DNA of 64,000 nt from Vibrio crassostreae (GTDB taxonomy: Bacteria > Pseudomonadota > Gammaproteobacteria > Enterobacterales > Vibrionaceae). Where the stretch lies: contig NZ_AP025476.1 of the NCBI RefSeq assembly GCF_024347415.1, positions 2,542,001-2,606,000 on the forward strand, given 5' to 3'. Shown here one piece after another: positions 27,266 to 37,076 of the stretch. Position numbers and translations under genes: made by a program. The notes below the pieces were generated by a model that saw only the letters and a list, made by a program, of their open reading frames with translations, made no database searches and had not been told where the DNA came from. Every line of letters starts with the position of its first letter. Position 1 is the stretch's first letter.

Positions 27266-29194
27266 TTACTCAGCAGCGATTGAATGGTCTTTAGCTAAGA
27301 ATTCTTTAATGACCCCTAAATCACGGGTACGTGGGATAGGCGGTAAACTCGCCAAAAATATGCCACCGTAATCGCGAGTCACCAATCGGTTATCGCAAAT
27401 AATCAAAGCGCCATTATCGCGCTTGTCACGTATCAATCGGCCTACACCTTGTTTCAAGGTAATCACGGCGTCTGGCAACTGTACCTGTGCAAAAGGATCA
27501 CCCCCTTTTAACTTACAGTCCTCGATTCGAGCCTTAAGTAAAGGGTCATCAGGGGCGGTAAAGGGCAATTTATCGATGATAACACAGCTTAATGCGTCGC
27601 CCCTAACATCTATCCCTTCCCAGAAAGCACCTGTAGCTACGAGCAATGCGTTACCTAATTCCATGAACTCGGCTAAGGTTTTTTGCTTGCTTGTCTCACC
27701 TTGTAATAGGACTGGTACAGTGAGGGTTTCTCGGAATCGCTCACCCAACTCTTTCATCATGCTGTGTGAAGTACACAAGAAAAAACAGCGGCCTTGGTTT
27801 TGCTCAATCACCGGAGTCAGCATTCGAACTAACTTATCCGCCAAACCCGGACTATTGGGTTCTGGAAGATAACGAGGCACACATAAACGTGCCTGATTCG
27901 GATAATCAAATGGACTCGGCAGTGAAAACTGAGCCGACGGCTTTAAGCCAAGTCGAGAGGTAAAGTGATCGAAATCATCTGACACCGCCAAGGTTGCTGA
28001 GGTAAATACCCAAGCGCCCGGTTTAAGTTCGATTTGCTCATGGAATTTATCCGCAACCGACAGTGGTGTGATGTGCAAAGCGAATTGCCTTGGTGTTGTG
28101 TCATACCAATAGGAGTAACCCGTAATCGACACATCGCACACACGTTCAATGCGTGACTTAATCATGTTCGCACGTTCAAAAGCGGTGTCTAACAGTTGGC
28201 TTCGACCCAATGCTAGCTTCAATACATCGACGGCCAGTTGCAACGCATCTTGTAGACGAACAAGTTCTCGTGCAATTGACTCAGACTTTAGTGCTTCACG
28301 CCAGTTACCACGAAAGCCGGTATCGCCCAACACAATGCGTAGGTCGGCAGCTGACTGAACAAGCCTGTCCCCCACCTTTTGTAACTGACGCATGTCTTTC
28401 GCTTCGGTTCGGTAGGCGATCTCGATGTCTTTAGCGAGCTCATTAATCTGTCGGCTCGACACGGACTGACCAAAGTATTGGCTGGCAATATCGGGAAGCT
28501 GATGGGCTTCATCGAAGATAAACACGTCTGCTTCTGGGATTAACTCACCGAACCCGGTTTCTTTAATCGCTAAATCGGCTAAGAACAGATGGTGGTTTAC
28601 GACGACCACATCGGAATCCATCGCTTTTTTACGCGCTTTAAGCACAAAGCAATCGGTATAGCTTGGACACTCTTTACCTAAGCAGTTGTCGTTAGTCGAA
28701 GTAATCGTCGGAATGATTAGGCTGTCTTCTGCAATATCATCACAATCACCTAAATCCCCCGTTTGAGTGGATGACGACCAACTACGAACTTTGACTAACT
28801 GAGCCAGCAGTGTTGGATCGGTGTGAGTGCCATGACTCTCGATCATTTGACGGCTCAGCCTATCCAAACACAAATAGTTGGAACGTCCTTTAAGTAACGC
28901 AACTTGACCATAAAAGCCAAGCGCATCGACCATTAATGGTAAATCGCGATGAAACAGCTGTTCTTGAAGGTTTTTAGACCCCGTACTAATGATGGTTTTC
29001 TTGCCACTAAGCAGCGCAGGCACTAAGTAAGCAAACGTCTTACCGGTACCTGTTCCCGCTTCAACAACCAATTGGCTTTGTTTTTCAATCGCTTGTGAAA
29101 CCGCTTCAGCCATGTCTAACTGAGCTTGTCTTGGTTGAAACCCAGGGATTGCTTTGCCCAGAGCGCCATCAGCAGAAAACGTTTTAGATATCAT
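27266..29194 (-). CDS. yoaA: DinG-like ATP-dependent DNA helicase YoaA
   Basis: 642 aa, XPD/DinG-family 5'-3' helicase. Walker A is GTGTGKT at 47-53 and the DEAH box is in IFDEAHQLPD at 228-231. Four cysteines of a 4Fe-4S domain are Cys109, Cys171, Cys176 and Cys182. Motif VI is QGVGRLIRD. E. coli YoaA works with HolC in repair of stalled forks. It is upstream of tsaB, as in E. coli. Confidence 0.93.
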   Translation of the reverse strand: MISKTFSADGALGKAIPGFQPRQAQLDMAEAVSQAIEKQSQLVVEAGTGTGKTFAYLVPALLSGKKTIISTGSKNLQEQLFHRDLPLMVDALGFYGQVALLKGRSNYLCLDRLSRQMIESHGTHTDPTLLAQLVKVRSWSSSTQTGDLGDCDDIAEDSLIIPTITSTNDNCLGKECPSYTDCFVLKARKKAMDSDVVVVNHHLFLADLAIKETGFGELIPEADVFIFDEAHQLPDIASQYFGQSVSSRQINELAKDIEIAYRTEAKDMRQLQKVGDRLVQSAADLRIVLGDTGFRGNWREALKSESIARELVRLQDALQLAVDVLKLALGRSQLLDTAFERANMIKSRIERVCDVSITGYSYWYDTTPRQFALHITPLSVADKFHEQIELKPGAWVFTSATLAVSDDFDHFTSRLGLKPSAQFSLPSPFDYPNQARLCVPRYLPEPNSPGLADKLVRMLTPVIEQNQGRCFFLCTSHSMMKELGERFRETLTVPVLLQGETSKQKTLAEFMELGNALLVATGAFWEGIDVRGDALSCVIIDKLPFTAPDDPLLKARIEDCKLKGGDPFAQVQLPDAVITLKQGVGRLIRDKRDNGALIICDNRLVTRDYGGIFLASLPPIPRTRDLGVIKEFLAKDHSIAAE

Positions 29195-29338
29195 AGAGTA
29201 CGAAGTTTAGAAAAATAGAAGGCGAATTATGGCAGGTTTAGTGAGCCGGCGCGAATCAAGAATGACTTCGCACCGGAGGTGTTTGGTTTAGTCTGAGCGT
29301 CCTGAAAAGAGAAAGGAACAGAAATCAAAGAAAGGGTT

Positions 29339-29539
29339 TTATTTGCGGCTGAGGTAACGCGACAACCAAGGGGCGCCTTCAAATTGGTTCTCGCAAGGCT
29401 GCATGGCTTTCGCAGCATCGGTTGGTGAGGTTTTGCTTTCCCACATTTCATCTAAAACATTACCATCTAACTCCGTACCACCCGCCAATGAATTCACTCG
29501 CTTGCAGTACAGTTTTTTTGCTAGTAACTCTTTATCCAT
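29339..29539 (-). CDS. Small hypothetical protein
   Basis: 66 aa from the ATG at 29539, chosen because a strong Shine-Dalgarno GAGGTGA lies 5 nt upstream; an in-frame start three codons earlier has none. The sequence is soluble, with MDKELLAKKLYCKRVNSLAGG, two cysteines and an aromatic tail (WLSRYLSRK). No domain recognised. It sits immediately upstream of yoaA on the same strand. The ribosome-binding site and composition suggest a real gene. Confidence 0.65.
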   Translation of the reverse strand: MDKELLAKKLYCKRVNSLAGGTELDGNVLDEMWESKTSPTDAAKAMQPCENQFEGAPWLSRYLSRK

Positions 29540-29833
29540 AAGTATCACCTCTATTTTTGGCCAAGGCGTAAATGCCTCGGTTGAAGTTCAAATGCGTACT
29601 ACGGTCAAAACTTTAAAAATGAAGCTTCTGCCTGTTTTTCTGTCTAAAAACTGATATTTCCACATCAAGCAATTTATCAAAGCGATAAATGAGCAGCAGA
29701 ATTTGTTGAAACCAACTTGATAATAGATTAATTATAACGGTGATATTGCGGCTCAGTTCACCGTTCGACGGCCTGCATTAAATTTGAAGAATCCCGATTT
29801 CATATAATAAGTGCAACATTTCATGGAAGTAAG

Positions 29834-30673
29834 ATGCAAATGGAAAGAAAAACTTTACTAACACATTGTACTGATGCCCCAGGCCTCATCTCGAAGATCA
29901 CCAACATTTGTTACAAACACCAACTCAATATTGTGCACAACAATGAGTTCGTAGATAACACCAGCGGCCACTTCTTTATGCGCACCGAGCTAGAGGGTTA
30001 CTTCAATGACGAAACCTTGTTAGCCGATTTAGACCAAGCGCTACCAGAGAACGCAAAACGCAAGCTAATGAGCTCTTCTCGCAAGCGTGTTGTGATTCTT
30101 GTAACCAAAGAAGCGCACTGCCTAGGCGACATTCTAATGAAGAACTTCGATGGCAGTTTAGACGTAGAAATCGCAGCCGTTGTTGGCAACTATGACATTC
30201 TACAAAGCCTAACCGAGCGTTTTGACATTCCTTACCACCATGTTTCTCACGAAGGTCTGAACCGTGAAGAGCATGAGCAAAAAATGCTGGAAGTGATTGA
30301 CCAATACGATGCTGATTACCTTGTTTTGGCTAAATACATGCGAGTGCTGACTCCAGGGTTTGTTGAAAAGTACAACCACAAGATCATCAATATCCACCAC
30401 AGTTTCTTGCCAGCGTTTATTGGCGCTAAACCATACCAACAAGCGTATGAGCGCGGCGTAAAAATCATCGGTGCAACGGCACACTTCGTGACTAATGATT
30501 TAGATGAAGGTCCAATCATTAAGCAAGACGTTATCCCAGTGGATCACAACTTCAGCGCGAAAGACATGGCGCAAGCGGGTCGTGACGTAGAGAAGAACGT
30601 ATTAAGTAAGGCGCTCAACAAGGTGATCAACGATCACGTGTTTGTTTACGGCAACAAGACTGTGATTCTGTAA
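29834..30673 (+). CDS. purU: Formyltetrahydrofolate deformylase
   Basis: 279 aa. It hydrolyses 10-formyl-THF to formate and THF, supplying formate for PurT and balancing the one-carbon pool. The N-terminal ACT domain is about 1-85 (LLTHCTDAPGLISKITNICYKH). The C-terminal formyltransferase-fold domain carries the active-site segment IINIHHSFLPAFIGAKPY and GATAHFVTNDLDEGPII. Length is normal. The gene stands alone between the small hypothetical gene and a bidirectional terminator. Confidence 0.95.
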   Translation: MQMERKTLLTHCTDAPGLISKITNICYKHQLNIVHNNEFVDNTSGHFFMRTELEGYFNDETLLADLDQALPENAKRKLMSSSRKRVVILVTKEAHCLGDILMKNFDGSLDVEIAAVVGNYDILQSLTERFDIPYHHVSHEGLNREEHEQKMLEVIDQYDADYLVLAKYMRVLTPGFVEKYNHKIINIHHSFLPAFIGAKPYQQAYERGVKIIGATAHFVTNDLDEGPIIKQDVIPVDHNFSAKDMAQAGRDVEKNVLSKALNKVINDHVFVYGNKTVIL

Positions 30674-30711
30674 GTCGCTTATTTAAGGTCGACTTCCAGT
30701 TAGCACCCAAT

Positions 30712-30751
30712 AAAAAAACGCGCAATAGGGTTAACCCATTGCGCGTTTTTT
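30712..30751. terminator. Terminator of purU
   Basis: Long inverted repeat AAAAAACGCGCAAT / ATTGCGCGTTTTTT around GGGTTAACCC-like sequence, with T-runs on both strands. Confidence 0.88.
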
Positions 30752-30778
30752 GTATTTGATCTTCAGGGTAACTTTAAG

Positions 30779-30945
30779 GGATTCCCGACTACACTCCTTC
30801 GTCGCTATCGGGAATGACGGTGTTTTCTAACCTAGCAAAAGCTACAACTCGAAAAACGTCGGCCAAACCAAGTGACAGCATGGCACAAGTCCAATTCGTA
30901 TCCGTCTTTCCGACGAGCCTAAGCGAGATCAGGAATCTCTTCTTT
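30779..30945. repeat. Possible interspersed palindromic (REP-like) units between purU and yecM
   Basis: 30781-30788 and 30808-30815 form an inverted repeat ATTCCCGA / TCGGGAAT around CTACACTCCTTCGTCGC. A second diverged unit follows at about 30899-30945 (GTCTTTCCGACGAGCCTAAG... GATCAGGAATCTC). The composition (CGGGAATGACG) recalls interspersed repeats common in intergenic DNA. No gene is seen in 30752-30958. Confidence 0.45.
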
Positions 30946-30958
30946 GAACAACCTTAAG

Positions 30959-31555
30959 CTAAGCCTGCTCTGACTCCACAATCTTCTTCAAAGAGTGTGG
31001 GTGCAGCTTGATACAAATTCCTTGATACTTGAATGCAACCGTTGGGTTATTCAAACGTTCACCCTCGCCCTTCGGGCTAGAAAGTTTGATCTTAACGCCT
31101 TGCTCAGCCAGCGTTTCAAAGTTAGCTGCGAATTGCGGGTAAGTGTCTTTCAGATCCGCTAAGTACTCATCAGCCGTTTGAGCGTGAGAAGGAATCACGA
31201 ACTCAACGTGTTCCCAATCTTGGCTCGGGTAAATCTTGCCTTCTGCTGGGTATGGCAACTCTAAGCATTCAATCTTCCAACCAAGGCTTTGCAGTGGTTC
31301 ATCGAAAGCCAACACCACAATTGGGCGACCGTTGATCATCGCCTCTGAAATGGTAGAGCCGTACTCAGACCATGCTTGATGCGCAGATTTGGCTAACTCA
31401 GTGTCATTGACTCGCAGCGCAATATGATCCGCTTGAGCAAAGCTTAAATCCAAACCCAGTGTATTTCCTAGGTTCTCAATTTTCGCCATAAACGTATCAA
31501 GGCGGGCAATCATTTGTTGTGGTTCGAGTTCGGCTTGCTTGAGGCTCATCGTCAT
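30959..31555 (-). CDS. yecM: VOC-family protein YecM
   Basis: 198 aa. It is a YecM-type glyoxalase/dioxygenase-fold protein with putative metal ligands His and Glu in DHIALRV and DWEHVEFVI. It is divergent from argS, as in E. coli. The enzymatic activity is unknown. The start at 31555 has GGAG 10 nt upstream; an internal ATG at 31549 is also possible. Confidence 0.88.
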   Translation of the reverse strand: MTMSLKQAELEPQQMIARLDTFMAKIENLGNTLGLDLSFAQADHIALRVNDTELAKSAHQAWSEYGSTISEAMINGRPIVVLAFDEPLQSLGWKIECLELPYPAEGKIYPSQDWEHVEFVIPSHAQTADEYLADLKDTYPQFAANFETLAEQGVKIKLSSPKGEGERLNNPTVAFKYQGICIKLHPHSLKKIVESEQA

Positions 31556-31902
31556 TGTCTGTGTTCTCCAATTAATGGCAGCATGTTATCAGTTTTGCTT
31601 TCTTCAACAAGCGTTGCTTTTGCAAAATAGACTCAATAAGTATGCTCATTCGACTCCTTAAACATTCAAACTCGGCTTGGCAAAAGTTGTTTGTCAAAAA
31701 CCCCTGAGGAAATGTTAATTTTCTATCAATTCGACCTATAAGAAACCGCACAAAATTGGTATGATTACCGCCATTTCTGTGAACTTAAACAGAGTCTGCT
31801 GCTGATTTTGGCATTAAATCGTTAACTAGAAGCATAATTAACCAATTTAATGACCAAGAATTAACGGCCACTCTTATCATCCTTGAATTGAAGGAAACGC
31901 GT
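31556..31902. promoter_or_regulatory. Divergent yecM-argS intergenic region
   Basis: 347 bp, AT-rich. No RNA gene, repeat or known attenuator is seen. It must hold the argS promoter; an extended -10-like GGTATGAT occurs near 31756-31765 but has no convincing -35 element. No riboswitch or T-box structure recognised. Confidence 0.4.
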
Positions 31903-33636
31903 GTGAATATCCAAGCACTTATTAATGACAAAGTATCTCAGGCTCTAGAAGCCGCTGGCGCACCTGCAGGCTCTCCTGCTGCTGTTCGTCAATCTGCAAA
32001 ACCACAGTTTGGTGACTACCAAGCAAACGGCGTTATGGGCGTTGCTAAACGACTAGGCACTAACCCACGAGAATTTGCTCAAAAAGTATTGGACGTTCTA
32101 AACCTAGACGGTATCGCGTCTAAAGTTGAAATCGCAGGTCCGGGTTTTCTAAACATCTTCCTAGATGAAGCTTTCCTAGCAAAACAAGCAGACGCAGCAT
32201 TGGCTGACTCTCGCCTTGGTGTTGCAGTTGCTGAAACGCAAACTATTGTTGCGGATTACTCTGCGCCAAACGTTGCTAAAGAAATGCACGTTGGCCACCT
32301 ACGTTCAACGATCATCGGTGATGCCGTTGTTCGTACTCTAGAATTCCTAGGCCACAATGTTATCCGCGCTAACCACATCGGTGACTGGGGTACTCAATTC
32401 GGTATGCTTATCGCAAACCTTGAGCGCGTTCAAGCTGAGTCTGGTGAAGTTTCAATGGAACTTGCTGACCTTGAAGGCTTCTACCGTGAATCTAAAAAGC
32501 TTTACGATGAAGACGAAGAGTTCGCAGTTAAAGCACGTGGCTACGTTGTGAAACTGCAAAGCGGCGACGAGTTCTGCGCAGAGATGTGGAAGAAGCTTGT
32601 TGACGTTACAATGATTCAAAACCAACGCAACTACGATCGTCTAAACGTGTCTCTAACGCGTGATGACGTAATGGGCGAAAGCATGTACAACCACATGCTA
32701 CCAACTATCGTTGCTGACCTAAAAGAGCAAGGTCTTGCTAAAGAAGATGACGGCGCACAGGTTGTATTCCTAGAAGAATACAAAAACAAAGATGGCGACC
32801 CAATGGGCGTTATCATTCAGAAACGTGACGGCGGCTTCCTTTACACAACCACTGATATCGCTTGTGCAAAATACCGTTTTGAAGAACTAGGCGCAGACCG
32901 CGTTCTTTACTTCATCGACTCACGTCAACACCAGCACCTAATGCAAGCTTGGACTATCGTTCGTAAAGCAGGTTACATCCCAGAATCTGTTTCTCTTGAG
33001 CACCACGCGTTCGGCATGATGCTAGGTAAAGACGGCAAGCCATTCAAGACTCGTGCAGGCGGTACTGTTCGTCTTGCTGATCTTCTTGATGAAGCAGAAG
33101 TTCGTGCAGCACAACTGATCGAATCTAAGAACCCAGAACTAGCAGAAGACGAGAAGAAAGTGATCGCTAACACGGTTGCTATGGCAGCGGTTAAGTACGC
33201 AGACCTTTCTAAGCACCGTACTACTGACTACGTGTTCGATTGGGACAACATGCTTGCGTTCGAAGGTAACACAGCACCGTACATGCAATACGCATACACT
33301 CGTGTTGCTTCAATCTTTGCTAAAGCTGGCATTTCTATGGACTCTCTTGAGGGTGAAATTAAAATCACTGAAGAGAAAGAGAAAGCTCTTATCGCGAAAC
33401 TTCTACAATTCGAAGAAGCGGTACAGTCTGTTGCTCGTGAAGGTCAACCACACATCATGTGTAGCTACCTGTTCGAACTAGCGGGTCAATTCTCTAGCTT
33501 CTACGAAGCATGCCCTATCCTAGTTGCTGAAGACGAAACTGTTAAGCAGAGCCGTCTGAAGCTTGCTGCACTAACAGCGAAGACTATCAAGCAAGGTCTA
33601 TCGCTTCTAGGTATCGATACTCTAGAGCGTATGTAA
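31903..33636 (+). CDS. argS: Arginyl-tRNA synthetase
   Basis: 577 aa from the GTG at 31903 ([15 protein letters not shown]), chosen because AAGGAA lies 6 nt upstream and the length equals the E. coli enzyme. A TTG at 31888 is open but not preferred. This is a class I synthetase: the HIGH-like motif is [14 protein letters not shown], and the family's replacement of KMSKS is at [15 protein letters not shown]. The N-terminal Add-1 domain and the C-terminal DALR anticodon-binding domain are complete. Confidence 0.97.
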   Translation: MNIQALINDKVSQALEAAGAPAGSPAAVRQSAKPQFGDYQANGVMGVAKRLGTNPREFAQKVLDVLNLDGIASKVEIAGPGFLNIFLDEAFLAKQADAALADSRLGVAVAETQTIVADYSAPNVAKEMHVGHLRSTIIGDAVVRTLEFLGHNVIRANHIGDWGTQFGMLIANLERVQAESGEVSMELADLEGFYRESKKLYDEDEEFAVKARGYVVKLQSGDEFCAEMWKKLVDVTMIQNQRNYDRLNVSLTRDDVMGESMYNHMLPTIVADLKEQGLAKEDDGAQVVFLEEYKNKDGDPMGVIIQKRDGGFLYTTTDIACAKYRFEELGADRVLYFIDSRQHQHLMQAWTIVRKAGYIPESVSLEHHAFGMMLGKDGKPFKTRAGGTVRLADLLDEAEVRAAQLIESKNPELAEDEKKVIANTVAMAAVKYADLSKHRTTDYVFDWDNMLAFEGNTAPYMQYAYTRVASIFAKAGISMDSLEGEIKITEEKEKALIAKLLQFEEAVQSVAREGQPHIMCSYLFELAGQFSSFYEACPILVAEDETVKQSRLKLAALTAKTIKQGLSLLGIDTLERM

Positions 33637-33664
33637 TTCCCTTAGGGTTACAAAGAATAAATAC

Positions 33665-33695
33665 AAAGGTTGATGTGAGAGCATCAACCTTTTGT
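33665..33695 (+). terminator. Terminator of argS
   Basis: Stem AAAGGTTGATG / CATCAACCTTTT with a short loop, followed by TTTTGTTTT. The arms resemble those after gltA and after the DUF1853 gene. Confidence 0.85.
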
Positions 33696-33742
33696 TTTAT
33701 CTAACGTATACTGAATTCAAGAAATCGAAATGGATAATAATA

Positions 33743-34171
33743 ATGAGCTTTGAACTTCACCCACAGTTAGCGAAAGACACCACGCTTATCGGCGAGTTTC
33801 CTCTGAGCCTAGCACTACTAAGCAAAGATAACGCAGTGCCTTGGGTTATCTTGGTACCAAAACGTGCCAACCTGAAAGAGCTGCACCACCTACCAATGAA
33901 AGAGCAACAGCAATTCTTACATGAATCTCAAGCGGTAAGCCAAGCACTAGAAGCAACGTTCCAACCGGATAAGCTCAACCTAGGCGCGCTGGGTAATATG
34001 GTGCCACAACTGCACATTCACCATATTGCGCGTTTCAAAGATGACATTGCTTGGCCTGGTCCAGTATGGGGCAACACCAAAGGTGAACAACGTAGTGAAG
34101 AAGAGCAAGCTGCTATTCTGACTCGTATTCAGAACGTTCTGTCACTAAGCTCTATCTTTAAGAAAGCTTAA
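33743..34171 (+). CDS. HIT-family protein
   Basis: 142 aa from the ATG at 33743 (MSFELHPQLAKD); an upstream in-frame ATG at 33692 lies in the argS terminator. Histidine-triad nucleotide-binding fold: the usual HxHxH is QLHIHHIAR, with Gln replacing the first His, a variant common in one bacterial subfamily. The conserved W-P-G-P-V-W segment (AWPGPVWGNT) is near the C-terminus. It probably hydrolyses nucleotide phosphoramidates or similar; the substrate is unknown. Confidence 0.85.
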   Translation: MSFELHPQLAKDTTLIGEFPLSLALLSKDNAVPWVILVPKRANLKELHHLPMKEQQQFLHESQAVSQALEATFQPDKLNLGALGNMVPQLHIHHIARFKDDIAWPGPVWGNTKGEQRSEEEQAAILTRIQNVLSLSSIFKKA

Positions 34172-34224
34172 TTCGAGTATCTTGTTAAGCTTTAAAACCA
34201 GACCGTTTAGAAAAGACACATAAC

Positions 34225-34261
34225 AAAAGGCCGCTTATCTAAAATAGATAAGCGGCCTTTT
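34225..34261. terminator. Bidirectional terminator between the HIT gene and feoC
   Basis: 16-bp perfect stem AAAAGGCCGCTTATCT / AGATAAGCGGCCTTTT around AAAAT. Confidence 0.9.
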
Positions 34262-34306
34262 AATTTTCTAACATCGCCATTCTCAACGAGTGTATACAGC
34301 TCTGAA

Positions 34307-34537
34307 CTACATCATCACATTCAGCGACAGGCCATCTTGTTTGCTGATGGTGTAGCGAACACGTGTTGTATGACCATGCTTGTTGGTGTCGACCAAGCGA
34401 GATACTTTCCCTTTCTTAACCCACACACTCAGCATCGCATCGACGCCATCTTCACTCATGCCAAACTTTGCAGCGAGTTCTTTACGAGCCGCAACACCTT
34501 GGCTATCAATGTATTGATGAAGTTCAGTTAAAATCAT
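34307..34537 (-). CDS. feoC: FeoC-family protein
   Basis: 76 aa winged-helix protein (MILTELHQYIDSQGVAARKEL; KFGMSEDGVDAMLSVWVKKGKVS). It is the third gene of feoABC and overlaps feoB by 4 nt (ATGA), so translation is coupled. The cysteines that bind an Fe-S cluster in Klebsiella FeoC are absent, as in V. cholerae FeoC, which binds FeoB. A structural or regulatory partner of FeoB is therefore more likely than a redox-sensing repressor. Confidence 0.9.
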   Translation of the reverse strand: MILTELHQYIDSQGVAARKELAAKFGMSEDGVDAMLSVWVKKGKVSRLVDTNKHGHTTRVRYTISKQDGLSLNVMM

Positions 34538-36807
34538 ACGACTTGCACCTCTAGCGCTTTCTGCTTACTGCCGACTTTCTTGAACACGCGATACGTCACC
34601 ACAAAACCACCAGCAATTGCCACCATCCACACTGCACTTGTCACCGGATGTGCAGCAAAGTTTGCTGCTTGGTAGTAGAAGGTCGCACCAAAGTAACCAA
34701 GCGCCATTGTCCAAACCGCAATAAAGCGTGCAAACATTTGACCAAATTCACGAACGTAAGCACCCATCGCTGCCACACAAGGCGTGTAAAGCAAGATAAG
34801 GATTAAGTAAGCAAATGCAGCATGACCAGAAACAAATTTGTCTTTTAGGTTACCGAAGATTGATGAGTCTACCTCTTGCTCTTCAGCAACTGCGCCTGAA
34901 TCGCTTAAATCGCCAACCTCAATACCTAGCGGATCTGAGTAACTCAAGCCTGATAGGTTTTCAGGGATCGTCATTACCGCTTCTTGCAAGCTTGCTGCCA
35001 AATCGAATTCAGCTGCTTCTTCGTCTGATGGTGTTGTGTAAAGGCTATTCAACGTGCCGACTACCGCTTCTTTCGCGAAGATACCAGTGATGATACCTAC
35101 TGTTGCTGGCCAGTTTTCTTCTGTGATACCAATTGGTTGGAATACAGGGGTCACTACTTGAGCTGCCTTAGAAAGTACTGAATTTTCGCTGTCTTCGTTA
35201 CCAAAGCTACCGTCCATACCTAGTGAATTTAGGAAGCTAAGAATAGCCACAACCATCACGATGGTTTTACCTGCGCCCAGTACGAAACGCTTTAGCTTCT
35301 GCCAAGTTTTCAGCATTACGTTTTGCACTGTCGGCAGTTCGTAATCTGGCATTTCCATCACTAAGCTATCACTGCTACCCGGGTAGATCGTATTTTTCAG
35401 GAACAGCCCCGTAAATACAGAAGCAACGATACCCATGATGTACAGAGCGAATACTACGTTTTGGCCAGCACCAGGGAAGAATGCCGCTGCGAACAATGCG
35501 TATACCGGTAAACGAGCACCACATGACATAAACGGCGCCATTGATGCTGCCAATTTACGTTCGCGCTCTTGGTCAAGAGTACGAGTTGCCATGATTGAAG
35601 GCACGTTACAACCAAACCCTAGTACAAGTGGGACAAATGCTTTGCCCGGCAGACCAATCTTTTGCATCACTTTATCAAGTACAAACGCAGCACGCGCCAT
35701 GTAACCTGAACTTTCAAGCACAGCTAAGAACAAGTAAAGCGCCGCGATAACCGGAATAAAGGTCGCAACGGTTTGAATACCGCCGCCAATACCATCAGCA
35801 AGTATAGTAACTAACCAAACAGGCAAATGACCATCCAATAAGTGGTATCCACCATCAACTAATATTGCCCCAACACCAATATCGAAGAAGTCGATAAACG
35901 CGCTACCGATATTGATAGAGAACATGAACATTAAGTACATGATGACGAAGAAGAAAGGAATACCGACCCATTTGTTCAAAATGAATTGGTCTGCTTTCTC
36001 TGTAAAATTACGGCTTAGTTTGCCTTCGCTGCGACGAACACGTTTACAAAGGTCATGTAAGAAAGTGTACTTAGCGTCAGCAACAGCAAGGTCAATATCG
36101 AAATCGGCACCTAGACGCACATTGTCAATTTGAGTGCGAGTTTGTGGAGCCAGTCCATTCAATACCAAGTAGTCATTTTCTAAAGCACGAATCGCGAGCG
36201 CTCGGTGAGATACGTCAGCATCATCAAATTGTGACTCAACAGAAGGGATGAGAGCTTCTAACGCGACATCGTAATCAATAGAGATAGGGTCAAGACTCAC
36301 ACCCTGAACAAGCAGTTTATGAAGGCGTTCTTTAAAGCGAACTACTTGACCTTTGTCGTTTGCGGACAAGCTCAGAACTGGGCAACCTAGCTCTTTCTCT
36401 AGCGCTTTAAGGTTAATCACCTGACGCTCGCGCTTTAATACATCCATTTTGTTCAATACAACGATCATTGGGCGACCCAACTCACGTAGTTGTAATGTCA
36501 TGTATAAGCTTCGTTCTAGACAGCTAGCATCAACAACATTGATGATCACATCTGCAGGGTGAGTCAGAACAGCGCGAGACGCGATAGATTCATCGATGCT
36601 GTTCGCGTCATTACCACTGTCTAGCGCGTAAATACCGGGTAAGTCGGTAAGCTGGAACTGATCACCTGCGTGTGAGTATAAACCCGTCTTCTTTTCTACG
36701 GTGACACCAACCCAGTTACCAACGTGCTGCTTGGCACCAGTTAGTGCATTGAACAGTGTTGTTTTACCACTATTCGGGTTACCAACGGTAAGAACTTGAT
36801 AATCCAT
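34534..36807 (-). CDS. feoB: Ferrous iron transporter FeoB
   Basis: 757 aa. It imports Fe(II) across the inner membrane. The N-terminal G-protein domain (G1 GNPNSGKTT at 9-17; G3 DLPGIY; G4 LNKMD) is followed by a guanine-dissociation-inhibitor-like helical spacer. Then come two Gate motifs and core membrane segments with conserved Cys/Pro residues (VLGFGCNVPSIMATRTL, APFMSCGARLPVYALF). It starts directly at the feoA stop (TAA-ATG) and overlaps feoC. Under anaerobic and iron-starved conditions it is presumably induced from the promoter upstream of feoA. Confidence 0.97.
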   Translation of the reverse strand: MDYQVLTVGNPNSGKTTLFNALTGAKQHVGNWVGVTVEKKTGLYSHAGDQFQLTDLPGIYALDSGNDANSIDESIASRAVLTHPADVIINVVDASCLERSLYMTLQLRELGRPMIVVLNKMDVLKRERQVINLKALEKELGCPVLSLSANDKGQVVRFKERLHKLLVQGVSLDPISIDYDVALEALIPSVESQFDDADVSHRALAIRALENDYLVLNGLAPQTRTQIDNVRLGADFDIDLAVADAKYTFLHDLCKRVRRSEGKLSRNFTEKADQFILNKWVGIPFFFVIMYLMFMFSINIGSAFIDFFDIGVGAILVDGGYHLLDGHLPVWLVTILADGIGGGIQTVATFIPVIAALYLFLAVLESSGYMARAAFVLDKVMQKIGLPGKAFVPLVLGFGCNVPSIMATRTLDQERERKLAASMAPFMSCGARLPVYALFAAAFFPGAGQNVVFALYIMGIVASVFTGLFLKNTIYPGSSDSLVMEMPDYELPTVQNVMLKTWQKLKRFVLGAGKTIVMVVAILSFLNSLGMDGSFGNEDSENSVLSKAAQVVTPVFQPIGITEENWPATVGIITGIFAKEAVVGTLNSLYTTPSDEEAAEFDLAASLQEAVMTIPENLSGLSYSDPLGIEVGDLSDSGAVAEEQEVDSSIFGNLKDKFVSGHAAFAYLILILLYTPCVAAMGAYVREFGQMFARFIAVWTMALGYFGATFYYQAANFAAHPVTSAVWMVAIAGGFVVTYRVFKKVGSKQKALEVQVV

Positions 36808-37029
36808 TTAGATAACCTCGATTTGTTCTGCAATGCTTTCACGAATGGCGATCGAAACACCTCTCACTTCAACTTGAAGCGGATCCCCCATAGGTGCACG
36901 GCGGATAAGCGTCACCTTGGTTTTTGGCAACATACCCATGACCATAAGTTTTTTTCTTACGTCTGGAGTTAAACCTGTTAGTGCAACAATAGAAGCCGCC
37001 TTTCCTTGCTCTAGTTGTGAGAGTTTCAT
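36808..37029 (-). CDS. feoA: Ferrous iron transport protein A
   Basis: 73 aa SH3-like protein (MKLSQLEQGKAASIVALTGL; LMVMGMLPKTKVTLIRRAPMGDPLQVEVRG) required for FeoB function. It is the first gene of feoABC, and the feoA stop abuts the feoB start. The upstream region holds matches to FNR and Fur sites in the expected arrangement. Confidence 0.95.
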   Translation of the reverse strand: MKLSQLEQGKAASIVALTGLTPDVRKKLMVMGMLPKTKVTLIRRAPMGDPLQVEVRGVSIAIRESIAEQIEVI

Positions 37030-37048
37030 AAATACCCAATTCGTGACT

Positions 37049-37067
37049 GATAATGAGAAAGATTGTT
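37049..37067 (-). promoter_or_regulatory. Fur box of the feoABC promoter
   Basis: GATAATGAGAAAGATTGTT matches the Fur consensus GATAATGATAATCATTATC at about 14 of 19 positions. It lies 20 nt upstream of the feoA ATG, over the predicted transcription start region. Confidence 0.65.
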
Positions 37068-37076
37068 ATTACCGCC

